The position numbers were made by a program, and so were the translations under genes. Shown here piece by piece: positions 22,749 through 34,302 of a stretch of 64,000 nucleotides of DNA. The notes beneath the pieces were generated by a model, which was not told the origin of the DNA, searched no databases, and saw only the letters and a program-made list of their open reading frames with translations. Positions within the stretch are counted from its first letter, which is position 1, and each line of letters opens with the position of its first letter. This stretch comes from Tigriopus japonicus (lineage: Eukaryota; Arthropoda; Copepoda; Harpacticoida; Harpacticidae), in contig CM021314.1 of the NCBI GenBank assembly GCA_010645155.1, positions 408,364 to 472,363 on the forward strand. Reading direction: 5' to 3'.

Positions 22749-23563
22749 TGCCTACAAGATGGTGATCAACTGATCATCCAGATCAAACGTACTCAATGGA
22801 GGAGCAACGATCGGCAAAACATAAGTCATCTTAATTGAATTTGTTTACTTGTCTCAATTAATGACACTTCAAAAGAAATAAAAACAAGATTAAGACAATC
22901 TGACACCAAACCTGAATGATTTGAACAATTCTCCTATATGGTTGCTAAGTTAAAGTAAGGATTGTGATTGCATTGTTGGCATTCAAAATGTACTCAAATT
23001 GATTCAGCACAACTGCATTCACTGTTTATATATGATCTTATAGAGAAATTAAATAGTGCTTCAAAATCCGCCTCTAGATGAAGGCAATACAAAGCTTTCT
23101 GTATCCTTACTAGGGCTACCAGATAGTTGTATATTACATTTTACAATGTTATTACAAAAATCTTCAATTTTTGTCCAAAATTACAAAAATGGTGACGCAA
23201 ATAAAAAAATAAAAAATGTGCGAAAACTACTTGTTCTGTTGAAAATTTTCTAGAAAAAGGTGAGTTTTGGTTCTTGGCCATTAAAAAAAAATTGGTGGCC
23301 CTGATTCTCACCTTAAATTTGTAACAAAAATTGCGAATTAGATCTTAGACTTGATTTTTCTTCATATTTTGAGTCTATTTGAGTTCAGCAACGATTTTGT
23401 TGCGCTTAAGGATAACAAAATCATGATCGTGAATTAAGTCAGGAATCCCTGTATTTATACTATTATATAGGTTATCCCTGATTAAGTGATTAAGACTTCT
23501 TCGAAACATCATCTTTTTCTACCGCAAGATGGCGCAGATTGTCGCTACCCTCTTAGAGTGAAG
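22749..23563. other. Gene-free stretch after beta-ureidopropionase
   Basis: An AATAAA at about 22877 could be a polyadenylation signal. The 23110-23302 segment begins CTAGGGCTACCA and ends GGTGGCCCTGA, possible degenerate inverted termini, without a convincing target duplication. Confidence 0.4.
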
Positions 23564-24217
23564 CAAGAACCACTGAATTTCATTGGAATCGGAGACTACC
23601 GAAAAGAATCATGATTTTCATTAGGAATACATCAACAACGTTCTTTTGCAAAAGAAACTTTGTCTGTGTTGACTTGAATACGTATTACAATTTTCAGCTC
23701 AATCAAACGTCGAAGTCAAAAGTTATGCTCTGTCAAAGTTTAGTGCAAATCCTACCGAGAATGAATGAACTAGCTTTTTCCGGTAATTATTTTACCACAT
23801 AGGGAGAACTCATTCATTATATGCTCTTTTCAGTACATAGGTTTGAGAAGGCATAACTTTTCACTCCAGCACTATTCGATTGAGCTAAAAATTGAAATAC
23901 GTCGTCTACTGAATACAGGCCGCATGTTAATGCACCTAATACAAAAGCGAGAGTATACCAAAATCAAGTCGAATTAGCATTCGTCGAGTATATACTCTCC
24001 CTAGCTGCTGCGTTGCGAACACAGGAGTTGTCACGAGTATATACTCGAGGCCGGTTAATCTGACTTGATTTTGGTGCGCTCTCACTTTTGAATTAGGTGC
24101 GTTAACATGCGGCCTGTTAGCAAGGTCCTGTTTGTAGAAGAACGCAATTGAATCAATACTTCTGGGAATCATAGTTCTCGGCGTTAGCCTCCCATTCCAG
24201 TATTTCAGTGCTTCTTG
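23564..24217. mobile_element. Inverted-repeat element, family of 38248-38771, with a nested element
   Basis: Begins CAAGAACCACTGAATTTCAT and ends with a diverged complement (TATTTCAGTGCTTCTTG). Arms contain TCAGCTCAATCAAA and its inverted copy around a GGTAATTATTTTACC core. Flanks AGTGAAG and CTTGAAG agree at five of seven positions. The right arm is interrupted by the element at 23916-24116. Confidence 0.7.
23916..24116. mobile_element. 201-bp inverted-repeat MITE, relative of the 15.8-17.5 kb element
   Basis: Ends read CAGGCCGCATGTTAATGCAC and its complement (one mismatch), continuing to ACCTAAT. Further in, CAAAATCAAGTC is repeated inverted. Two GAGTATATACTC palindromes lie in the middle. 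Absence of this block from the sister inverted-repeat element at 38248-38771 shows it is an insertion. TA is found at or within one base of both borders, compatible with a Tc1/mariner-type element. Confidence 0.75.
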
Positions 24218-25106
24218 CTTGAAGTTCAATTTAGCTTCCTTAACGGTGGTTGCTGCTCTAACAGGAAGTTGTTAATTTTAAGATTTGAGAGCTCGTAAGT
24301 GCACCAAGGCATGGCGTGCTCATTTGTGTGAAATTCATTTAGTTGACAAAAAATCTCCGTTTTCTTCAAAGTTATTTGTTGTGGGGAGGTGTTTTAATGA
24401 AATGCGCCATGATCTAGTACAGGTGCCAAACTTGTCACATGTGTTTGAGCCAAAGGAAGGGGATGGAGTCCTAATGTTTTGCGTTCACATTTTTAAGGCA
24501 GGCGGTTTGCATATGGGCTCGAATCCTTCTCGAGGGTATCTCGACATGTAGTGTTTGTGTGTTTCGTGAGGGTACATTTTGTGATATCCTGGCCAGGTCA
24601 GACTATCCTATTCACCTTGATTGTTGCTGGCTGGCCCCATCCCAGCCAGGTATGGCTCAGACGATCTTGCCAACCCAAAATTTTCGCCCACGAACGAATT
24701 CTGTTTCAGCTCGGTATGACTAGAGAAATGTTATTGGAGACAAATCCAAGCTAACAGGACTTATAACCTTAGGTACTTAACAAGAGTTAAGTGCCACTCC
24801 TTAAGAGTGTGACAATACAAGACGCAAAGTTTTTCGGAATAGAGAGCAACAAAGAGGCCTAAAAGTGGCAAAAATCTTGTCGTCGTTTTAACCATTTTGA
24901 TAGTTACTCGTCTTTCCTTCTCGTCGCCAGTGGTCCTTTTACAGTATTCCCCTTCTACTCGTGATCTCTCAATGTTTTTGCCTTTGAGGAGGATTGTTGC
25001 TGGATTAGTGGTGGTTGCAGAGGTCCAAATGTAGGTAGCTGGTTCGTTTTTGAATTTGTGATAACACTTGGACACAATTTGCGCGTTTTAGCGAACGGGA
25101 TTCATC
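24218..25106. other. Gene-free stretch upstream of the wolframin-like gene
   Basis: No coding sequence recognised. A TTTTAG splice-acceptor-like site at 25086-25091 lies 15 bp before the wolframin-like start codon. Confidence 0.5.
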
Positions 25107-27230
25107 ATGAATGGCTTGAACCGATCCAGATCAAGGATCCCTCAAATTCGAGCAGTGGTGTCTCCCCTCAAAAGGATCAACAAAACGGAGCTGGTTCCTA
25201 GTATCTCAACTAAAAGAATCATATCGGACGACATTAAAGACGATGTGGAAAATAGCAAGGGACCTCGACAACGCCGATTATGGCACTCGATGTCCTCTGA
25301 CACGCCATCTATTTCCAAACAAGAGGGATCACCATTCAAACGAAGGCATGGTATTTTAGGGGACTCTCTCACCAAAGAGGATATGCTTCAAATTGCAAAA
25401 GACGCCTTAGAGAACGCCGAGGAAAGTGAATCGGTAGATGAGTGCCAATTTCGTCGGGAACAAGCAGTGTTCTGGTTGATTCGGTCTTCAGAAATGGGTT
25501 GTGAGAGCGCCAAGGATGTAATGAAGTCACTTTTGCCTCAATTACCAAGTGACTCATTGTTGAAACCAAAATTGCAAGAGCATCTTATTCAAACGCAGGA
25601 TCAGCTTAAAGCTAAACAGCTTGGATGTCAATTGTATAAAGACTTGGCGAGGGGAAAAACCTTTGCTACAGTGTGGGACTTGCATCAAACATTGGTCCAA
25701 GGCAGTGTACCCAAAGATCAACAACATCCATTATTTGACGACTCAGTTAATGAATCAATTCCATGTCCAAATAGACTCTACCAAGATGATTTTGTGTCCG
25801 CTTGTTACGATTTGATTGCTCATGGAGATATACCTGCAGTAGACGACGCTGTTGTGGCTTGCATTGACAACGGACATTTCCACGCTGCACACCACCATCG
25901 ATCTTGGAACATCAACGGGAACATTCTCAAAAATGTTATGTTTCCCTCGCTGGTTATTTACGTTCTTTGGGTTACGATTCAGGCCAAGTTGAATGAATAC
26001 TTCTTCTTTGCAGAGGAACATTCCAATCCTATTTGTAATTGGATCTTTTCAACCGCTTGTTTGATTTACGTCAGCGCTCAAAATTGGCATTCAAAGCGAA
26101 GATTGCGACGTTGGCATCAAGTGCTAAAGAGTTACCAAAAAGACCCCGACCAATCCAAGGAGGTGACGGCCAAGGCCAAATCGTGGGCACACTCTGTTGA
26201 GTTTTCTGCATTTGTTTGTGGTGCTTTTATAATGTTCATCGATCCTGTGGGGTTGGCGAGAGAAAGCTCATTGGGACCAGTTTTGATTCAAGCTTTGGTC
26301 ATCTTTCTTTGTGTGTTAGGAGGTTCATCCACCATCGTTCAAGATGTTCTCGCTTTGGCATTTGCTTCAAGCTTTACTCACCTAAGAGTTAGAAGCCACT
26401 TCCCCTATGTTCAAGAATACTTTATGAACTCCTTACCTGAAGTGAGCGGGTTTGGGAAGCTTTTACCAATCAGTCAAGCCCCTTGTGATCCCAGTCTCCT
26501 GTTCGTTACAGCCATAACCATCCTCCCATTCGGGATCAAAAGATATTTGGGGTTTTTCCCGATCAAAGCATTTATCTTATCCATAATCATGTCTCACCTG
26601 GAAGTGACCAAGAGCTCAAATATCATCCGATCACCATTGGATTTAAAATCTAACTTGTGTTGTATTTTACCCATTCTAATCCCAACCCTGGGAACCCAAT
26701 GCACGAGTTTATTGATGGGCAAAGTGACTCATGGACGGAAACAAACCATTTTACTCTCCATCATCTGTCTTTTCGCCACTTCAAGTCTAATAATAGCTAA
26801 TTCGAATTTAGAACCATTTCGACCCAACTTGGTCCATTCGTGGGACGATTATCTACGTGATTGTTCAACCTCCTCCAAGCCCAATCGGCAAATTGAATGT
26901 CTTAAGCTTACAGGTCATATGTTCCAAAATATTCAAGGTCAAGTGGAAAATGTGAAAATTGTTCAACGGGATCTAATGCCATTTCTGCTCTTTACTGGAA
27001 CTTTTGATCGGAAGCACACATATTCGTGCTCGCTGACTCTTCGAGTTTCCGAAGAATCCTACTTTCCATATGCAAATAGTGCAAAAGTGGATCTCATTTT
27101 ATCTTCGGGTTTGTGGGACAAATGTCTTCAAGTGAAGGTCAATGACATGATTCGAGCCAAAGGAAGAATAATCTCCAGAGATTTAAGCACTAAATTAATT
27201 CGAACAAGCCACTTGGTGGTACTTTCTTAG
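25107..27230 (+). CDS. WFS1: Wolframin-like ER membrane protein
   Basis: Wolframin is a multi-pass protein of the endoplasmic reticulum involved in calcium homeostasis and the unfolded protein response. This single-exon frame encodes 707 residues. Residues 1-270 are soluble and include a Sel1-like helical pair (REQAVFWLIRSSEMGCESAK, about 113-135). From about residue 276 to 568 several hydrophobic segments follow (for example MFPSLVIYVLWVTIQA, FSAFVCGAFIMFIDPVG, PVLIQALVIFLCVLGGS, TILLSIICLFATSSLIIANS). The C-terminal 140 residues contain HSWDDYLRDCS, QIECLKLTGHMF and GQVENVKIV, which correspond to the conserved W..Y...C...C..L.G...G.V..V pattern of the wolframin luminal tail. It is shorter than the human (890) and fly (about 850) proteins. 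The assignment rests on this pattern and topology, not on a search. Confidence 0.72.
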   Translation: MNGLNRSRSRIPQIRAVVSPLKRINKTELVPSISTKRIISDDIKDDVENSKGPRQRRLWHSMSSDTPSISKQEGSPFKRRHGILGDSLTKEDMLQIAKDALENAEESESVDECQFRREQAVFWLIRSSEMGCESAKDVMKSLLPQLPSDSLLKPKLQEHLIQTQDQLKAKQLGCQLYKDLARGKTFATVWDLHQTLVQGSVPKDQQHPLFDDSVNESIPCPNRLYQDDFVSACYDLIAHGDIPAVDDAVVACIDNGHFHAAHHHRSWNINGNILKNVMFPSLVIYVLWVTIQAKLNEYFFFAEEHSNPICNWIFSTACLIYVSAQNWHSKRRLRRWHQVLKSYQKDPDQSKEVTAKAKSWAHSVEFSAFVCGAFIMFIDPVGLARESSLGPVLIQALVIFLCVLGGSSTIVQDVLALAFASSFTHLRVRSHFPYVQEYFMNSLPEVSGFGKLLPISQAPCDPSLLFVTAITILPFGIKRYLGFFPIKAFILSIIMSHLEVTKSSNIIRSPLDLKSNLCCILPILIPTLGTQCTSLLMGKVTHGRKQTILLSIICLFATSSLIIANSNLEPFRPNLVHSWDDYLRDCSTSSKPNRQIECLKLTGHMFQNIQGQVENVKIVQRDLMPFLLFTGTFDRKHTYSCSLTLRVSEESYFPYANSAKVDLILSSGLWDKCLQVKVNDMIRAKGRIISRDLSTKLIRTSHLVVLS

Positions 27231-30209
27231 TCCCACAAAAATAGGGAGTGACTTCTGAAAGAAGCGAAGAGTGTGTAAAGTGACATTTCAATCCCAGTTT
27301 TGATAGAAAAGCTTATTCTACTGAAAATCGAAATACATATCGCAATTCCAATGAACCATTATTGCTGTAAGATTAGGTCTTCTTTTCTAAAAAAACAGAT
27401 AAAAATGGCAAAGTTCTTGCCAAAAAGGATCAGTGTAGGCTTGGTGACTCACAAAACTTTTTGGAGTGTCATTTCTCTGTTAGTCCTCTAGTGATGAACA
27501 TTCACTTAACAGAGGTTGAGTTGGGTCTTCGTTTGGTTTCAGTGGTGTTTCAGCGCTGAAGGGTAGTCAACACCTCAAAAAGTGGAAACACTAAAAGCAG
27601 ATGGAAAAAAATATGTAGCAAGGAAATCGTAAGACATGGAAGCCTCCGCTCAAGCGTTCAGCTGTGGATTTTTTATAAATCGAATATCATTCAAGTAAGC
27701 GATTTTGCTTCGATAAGATTAATAAGACATGCATTTAAGGATGTCGTTTGCTGAATTTCAGCATGATATGTTACCCGTTCACGAATAACAACGTTTTGAA
27801 ATTTGCTACAGTGGCAATACATACGCGCGGAAACGAGAGAAAAATTGATCCTACAATCGTCCTTTTGGACGATTGTAGGTGCAAATGTTCGATCGGAAGA
27901 ACGCGCTATGCTCTACGCTTCAAATTACTCTTACATGCCACAAATATCAGTCGATCAAGTTGAAATTGAGCATGTGAGCTTTGCATTACCAATCAAACAC
28001 TTGGTTTGATAAGATTTTTCTCTGTCTAACACAGAATTCGAAAAATTGCTTTTGCCGGTAGCCGAGGCATCCAGGTGTTTAGTGATCCTTGCATGTAGGG
28101 ATGGGTTTGGATCGGCCTAGAGGGCTAACAGAAAAATGACACTTCATTCACTGGAAACTTCTCCATCACCATTTGCTTTTATCTTGTTGGGGCTTTACGG
28201 CCATCATAGTTACATCATAATTATTTCAAGACTGTTTTTGTTTCTTTTTTCGCAATAATTTCAAAATTAAAAATGAAACATGTAAAAATTAGAGAAGATG
28301 AACTAAGCAGGACTGAAGACGATCGATGGCTACATGACAAATATCGTGATTTTCACTTGATGTCCCTCTTTTTTCTAAATACCCGAAAATCAGAGGAAAA
28401 AGAACATTAAACAGTCGTTTTAAATGGACGTAAGTAAATGGATGTAAATGGAAAAAGTTTTCGAATTGTGGCTTTTGAATCATGAAAAGGTTATATTGGT
28501 AAGCCACCAATGCATTTTTTGTAAAATTCAATAAGGTTTTTAAAAAAAAAATCGATTTTGGTCCATTTGACCATGGTCCTTCGAGAAACATCGAATTCTC
28601 ACAAAATACGAAGACACATCTGTTCAACATTTTTTCAATTTTCATTTGAAAACCTAACGGAATGTACTGAAATCAAGAAATCAATGGAAACATAGTTTTT
28701 CAAAAATATGCTTTTTTAGTGTGTATGAAGTTTTAATATATGTTATTTTAGAATGTTACAATAAAACACAGAGGAATGAAGATTTTTTATTTTATTAGCC
28801 TCTGCGGTCCTACAAAATTGACTCTCATATCCCATGAAAAGGGCACTTTAATTCTACGCAAGGGGCTCTTGTTATTTAGCGAATAGGGTTCTTTGGTATT
28901 ATGGTTAAAGGCATTTCGTCAATTGAAAGTGACTTTTTGTCCTCACTCACTGATTAGCGTGTCATTTGGTGCCATTAAGGGGTCTCTTTGCTCAAATGAG
29001 AGGTGCTCGTTTGTTTCATGCCGAAAGGCAGTAAAGAAAATTAAAAGGTTACGTGATTTTACTCTAGAACATTGTACGGCAGCAGCATTAAGGTCAAGGC
29101 ACGCCAAATAAGGGAATCGAAGGCCCACAAAACCGGAATGGGTAAGCTCAAGGACCCAAAAATAAATGATCATACAGCTTTGGNNNNNNNNNNNNNNNNN
29201 NNNNNNNNNNNNNNNNNNNNNNNNNNNNNNNNNNNNNNNNNNNNNNNNNNNNNNNNNNNNNNNNNNNNTCAAAGGTCACTCATGGATCTACAATTGGGTT
29301 GTTGCCGACACGTGCTCTAGTACGATCCGAATACATACATTAAAGTTTACCAAAGCAAACACGACCTCACACAGGATAAACTACACCATGGTTGAAAACA
29401 AACCGCTAGTCATTTTGGCCTTCGACAAATGACTGTAGCTAAATACTAATCTTTCGGGCCAAAATTTCATCCTAAAGTGATTTTTACACTTTTCACTTCT
29501 CTGATCTGTTCATCAGAAGCACTTACTTCGAAAAATGATATGTTCTCCACGTTATTGTCAAAACTAACACGGGCCAAGGACTTCTTGCACGGGTGTACTT
29601 AGCAAGCCTTATAACAAAAAGTTTTCCTGGAGGGGAACAACACAAAATTTGCTTACATTCTTCTGCTTATGAAACTAAGCCATGTAGGTTTTTGTGTGCT
29701 AGCCAGCTGCAAACACAAAACACACCAAAAGACAATCAAAATTTGGATAGAAATTGACGGTAAAAACAGTACTTGAAATCAAAATATTTTTGCTGCTGAC
29801 TAAAATCTGCATCCAGTTGCATTCCATTACACAGTCAATGACGGACAGTGGTCAGTGGTCCTCGATTCAGTTAATGACGTCCCTTGAAACAAAAATACCC
29901 CTCGAGAAATACGGGGAGAATAAGTAGCGAAGTGTCAAAAAGACAAATTTGTAATGATTCATCGAAGGAAAAAAATCAATGATTAAACCTTGACCACTCA
30001 AGGAAGACTATATTGGGGTGCTTTCCTTAAAGGTCAAGGCAAAATGAAACGACACGCTTGTGAAAGAGTTCGATTTTGGGCAACCTTGACAACGACCATG
30101 ACATTGGAGGGAATCTGCTTTCCTCAGCGGTAGGAAATTGTTCACGGCTGAATTCTTATTTCGCATTTTGTTATTGTTATTCGTCGCCTTTGGGTATTGT
30201 TTTAGAAAA
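27231..30209. other. Gene-free stretch with an assembly gap
   Basis: No recognisable coding sequence. Contains a 13-bp perfect hairpin (27850-27879, arm CCTACAATCGTCC) and 85 unknown bases at 29184-29268. Open frames running through the gap are artefacts. Confidence 0.5.
29184..29268. other. Assembly gap (85 N)
   Basis: A run of N; the content is unknown and the length may be arbitrary. Confidence 0.99.
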
Positions 30210-33200
30210 ATGCCCTACGTTCTGAGCCGGGCTGAAGTTGCGGTGAGTAGATTTAACTAAATTTCAAAAGTACAACGCTCGTTTCTACTAAACGAACATT
30301 CCAGAACGAGCTTCTACAGACCTTGGATGAAAACGACCTCCGGGGCTTCGAAAAAACAATTCTGATTGCCGGTGATGTTGGTGCCGATCTCAACTATCAA
30401 TATGGGAAAGAGACTAATTACAAAACCATCCTTCATCTCGCCTTAGAAGAAGATGACGGTGAACCGTACGTGGATGCACTTCTGAAGGTAAATAGCATCG
30501 CCAACTTCCATTTCGCGATTACATGCTTGTTGGATTTTCAACTTAGGCCGGAGCTGAGGTTAATTTTTACAACCACAATGTGGGATGTCTGCCCATCCAC
30601 GTGGGTGCCATTGAAGCGATACCCGAGATCTTCAGCCTTTTGTTCCGCTACAAAGGAAACACTGCCGATGTGAATGCTCTCACTTCCGATGGACTGCATT
30701 CGATTCATTTGCTCTTGGCCCAATTAATTGACTTGGCCGGTCTTCAAAATAAGCCCCTTCAAAATCGAGGCATCAACCCACCCACTGACGAGGACATAGA
30801 AGAGAGTCTGAATAATGTGGCCAAATGCATGATTTTGATTCTAGACCAGAAGGACTTGCGCATGGACGTGTTCGATCATGTTCTAAAGACTTCAGCGGAA
30901 CGAACCGCTTTTGTCAAGAGCCGCCTCACGATGAAGAAATTGACCACCATGACCCCTTTGCAGATCATTTGTTCGTTTCAAACGTGGAATGCCAAGCCAA
31001 TCACCGAGAACCTTCACAAGCTGATTGAAACGATCGTGTTTAAGTTACTACATTTGGGAACAGATCCCAATTCCACGGGTACTACTGGTGTCTTGCCTGG
31101 AACGGTCCCAGGTTCAACGCCCCCGGTATTATTGGCTGCCACACGAGGGTACCATAGGGTGATAGCCGTGTTCAAAACATTTCCATTAACCAATTTCTTG
31201 GTGGAAAATAAGTTCCAGCAGAACATTTTGCATATGGTCCTCAAAGCTGGTTATTACAACAAAATTGCAGTTCATGGTGACGAGAGTGGGTTTGTGAACG
31301 TGGAAACCCTCAAGGAACTACTAAAAGATGACGCGTCAGGCGTTCAAAGTCAGATGCGAGAAATCATTAATCGACTGGACTCCTATGGCAACACACCTAT
31401 TCATTATGCACGACCTTACCCAGATCAAACTATCGTAAAGGTGCTATTAAAACACGGGGCCAAACTGGATCAGAATCCCCAGGGTCAACTTAATTTGAAC
31501 CCGAGAACTTTGGAGGAATATTTTTATGAGGAGTGCATCATCCCAGAAGGCGATGACATTGACGAGGAAGATTTTCGAATAAGGATTAATTTCAAGCTCT
31601 TTGAACGACCATTGGTGGACGAAAATCAACGCCGTGCACCAACCAAGGAGCCTAATGAAGCTCAAATACCGGTGGCTTGGTCATCCGACGTGGAAAAGCT
31701 TCAATTTGGTAAAAATAAGACTGGGACACACGCAAGAAACAGTAGTAAAAAATCAATGGTCGGCTCAGGCAAAGTGGACACGAAACGTCTTGAGTACTTT
31801 TCGGACGTAGATGGCTTGCATCATCTGTTGAAGCATCCCGTGATGACGTCTTTTCTCGAAATTGAATTGAACTCCTTGAGGATTCGTTACATCTTTGACT
31901 TCATTATCTATTTGATCTTTGTGATTGTGTTATTTCTCTTCCTGTCGGACAAATACGGGATTGCCAACGGGATTCTCGGCGCGAAAATCGTCCTCTACAA
32001 GGACGAGGACATCAACTACGAGGTCACTTACTCACTGATTATTCTCTGCGTGCTTCTCCTCGTATTGATCATTCGCGAGTTCTGGCAGATTTTCAAGTTA
32101 AAGAAACGCTACTTCACCCAACCAGAAAACTACTTGGAATGGGCAGTCATCATTTTGGCCATCTTGAACATTATTCCTTGGTACTACATATCATATTTGG
32201 GTACCGGGCACCTGCAACGTCATCTGGCGGCATTGATAATGCTCTTGGCCTTCATGCAATTGTACCTGTTGTTGGTTCGGATCGTTCCTAACACCCCTAT
32301 TCCCGTTTACATCAATATGTTCACCACTGTTTTGAAAACCTACACATTTATTTTGCTAAGTTACCTGGCCTTTATATTGTCCTTTGCCTACAGTTTTTAT
32401 TTGGTATTTGGAACCGGGGTGAAGCCCAAACCCAATCCAGCCAACTCATTTCCAACTACCTCACTGGACCCTAGTAATGGAACGACTGAGACTCCGTCTA
32501 CGACTACAGTTCTGAGCCAAGTTGATGACTCATTGGGCACCTCTTATGATCCAATTTTCAGTGGCATTGGGTTGTCTTTAGTCAAGACCTTGGTCATGTT
32601 TGTGGGAGAGATTGATTATAATGACCTGATTTTCACTCATTGGTTGGGCTACGTCATTTTTGTGATGTTCCTCTTTCTCATGATTATTGTCCTGATGAAC
32701 ATTCTCAACGGTTTGGCTGTGAGTGACATTCACAAAATTCAAGAGGAGGTGGACACCTATTATCATATTTCAATAGTTGAAACATTGGCTTACACCAGCT
32801 TTGTATCCTTACTTGCTGAAGAAATTATTCTATATCCCAACATTAAACCGGAAAACCAAAGAATTTTTGGCATCACCATCCCAGGTTACAAGGTAGGATA
32901 AGATTTACTAGACGAATTCAAAGAGTTCCTGCAATCAGTTATGGTCACACTAGAGATTGAATGAATTCATATTTAAGATAAAATTGGCCTGATTGCTTTG
33001 TACGTGTTTTGAAAACCAGAGTAAGAGCTATTGCCCAAAAACTGGTTCCTAGGATTGATGCCACGATTCTCCCTTAAGACTATTTTACGACCAATATAAC
33101 ATTGGATTACTGAAGATAACGAAATAAGTAAATTGTCCAGTCTAAATATTTTCACCGTTTTTCATCCAACTTGATAACCCTAGTGATAACATTTGAAAAA

Positions 33201-34008
33201 CTAGGGCTCGGTGCTTTTGTGAGTACATCTAGAGGTAAATTTGTTCCAATCAATAAATTGATAATTTGCCATCATTCTTGACAAGCATTTTCAAACATAT
33301 GATGACGGAAACGAGACGAGGAAGGCTGCAAGATTATGCTAATCTAAGAGTCGAGAGAAAAAGTTCCGAACTTGTATAAAAAAATTGATTTCATTCTAAA
33401 ACATACCTACCAGTATACTGGAAACTAAAAAAACTATCGCAATATTTGTAATATACGTCTCTAAGAAACTTTGCACGATTTATGCCTAACTCTGACTTTT
33501 GCCGACTTTTTTTTCTTTAACGGATGGGAAATCCAATTTTTGTCAGATTACACTCACATTTACAATTGCTCGTTCAGTCTCGAAAGATCTAACCTTCCGT
33601 GTATTTCGATTTTCAACAATGATAAGCAATGAGCCCTGGGTTGAATATTCATTCGCTGAATGGTGTTGGTAGTATTGGACTTATCTCTGCGAATCTTCGT
33701 TGGTTGACGTGAGCTTTTCTGTTCTGCAGGTGTACAGAGGCCAAGGAGGGCGAATGGGCAAACACGAGAAGAAAAGAGACTTCTTCTTCAGTGAAAACAC
33801 GGTAAAAGCTGCCAAAGAGTTGGTGGTTCAAAAGCAACAACAAAATCAATCGCTAGGACGTGTGACTCTTGAAGGAATTCGTGAGCACATCCTCGACATG
33901 AAAAAAGATCAAATGGCCACAAGACAAAAGCTGACGACTATCGAAGAACAAATCAATACCCTTTACGAAGTGATGCTCAGTCGCCAGCCGGCAGTGGACA
34001 GATTATGA
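30210..34008 (+). CDS. TRPA-family cation channel, painless-like
   Basis: Ankyrin-repeat cation channels of the TRPA family sense heat, irritants or mechanical stimuli at the plasma membrane of sensory cells. Exons: 30210-30242, 30305-30487, 30547-32892, 33730-34008; GT-AG borders, all phase 0, 946 residues, close to fly painless (about 913). The N-terminal half has ankyrin-type motifs (SDGLHSIHLLLAQLI, NILHMVLKAGY, DSYGNTPIHYARPY then VKVLLKHGAKLDQ). From about residue 519 come six membrane segments: S1 FDFIIYLIFVIVLFLFL, S2 YSLIILCVLLLVLIIREF, S3 WAVIILAILNIIPWYYI, S4 LAALIMLLAFMQLYLLLV, S5 FILLSYLAFILSFAYSFYL, a pore with FVGEIDYND and S6 LGYVIFVMFLFLMIIVLM. After S6, NGLAVSDIHKIQEEVD is the typical post-S6 block. 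The last exon is a charged helical tail. Orthology to painless versus pyrexia needs a tree. Confidence 0.88.
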
Positions 34009-34090
34009 ATCTCAATGAAAGGATCAATGTTGGAAGAGAAGAATGTTGTTTTCAACCTTTGCTGTTGCTGTTTCGTATATTACCTTTTGT

Positions 34091-34294
34091 CACAAGGGTC
34101 GGCAACCACTTTCTTTGGAGTTAAGGACCAACAAATTTGACTAAGTTTCCTTAGGGGCCACCAAACAAATTGTGGTGGGATCAAGGGCCCACAAATAAAC
34201 GACCACAAAGCTTTGGGCCCATGACTTTAGTATTAAGGGTGACTCTCGGGGCGCTTTTCCCGTGGCTCCTGGGCCCACAGGTTGCCGACCCCTG
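34091..34294. mobile_element. hAT-type MITE, 204 bp (copy 1)
   Basis: Left end CACAAGGGTCGGCAACC and right end GGTTGCCGACCCCTG are inverted; the CAGGGGTCGGCAACC start is a common hAT terminus. Flanks CCTTTTGT (34083-34090) and CCTTATGT (34295-34302) agree in seven of eight bases, giving an 8-bp target duplication. The interior (AGGGGCCACC, AAGGGCCCAC) resembles the copy at 61554-61767. Confidence 0.8.
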
Positions 34295-34302
34295 CCTTAT
34301 GT

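Noticed and set aside
28943..29432. Open frames running across the N gap
   Set aside because: They depend on unknown bases and have no recognisable sequence on either side.
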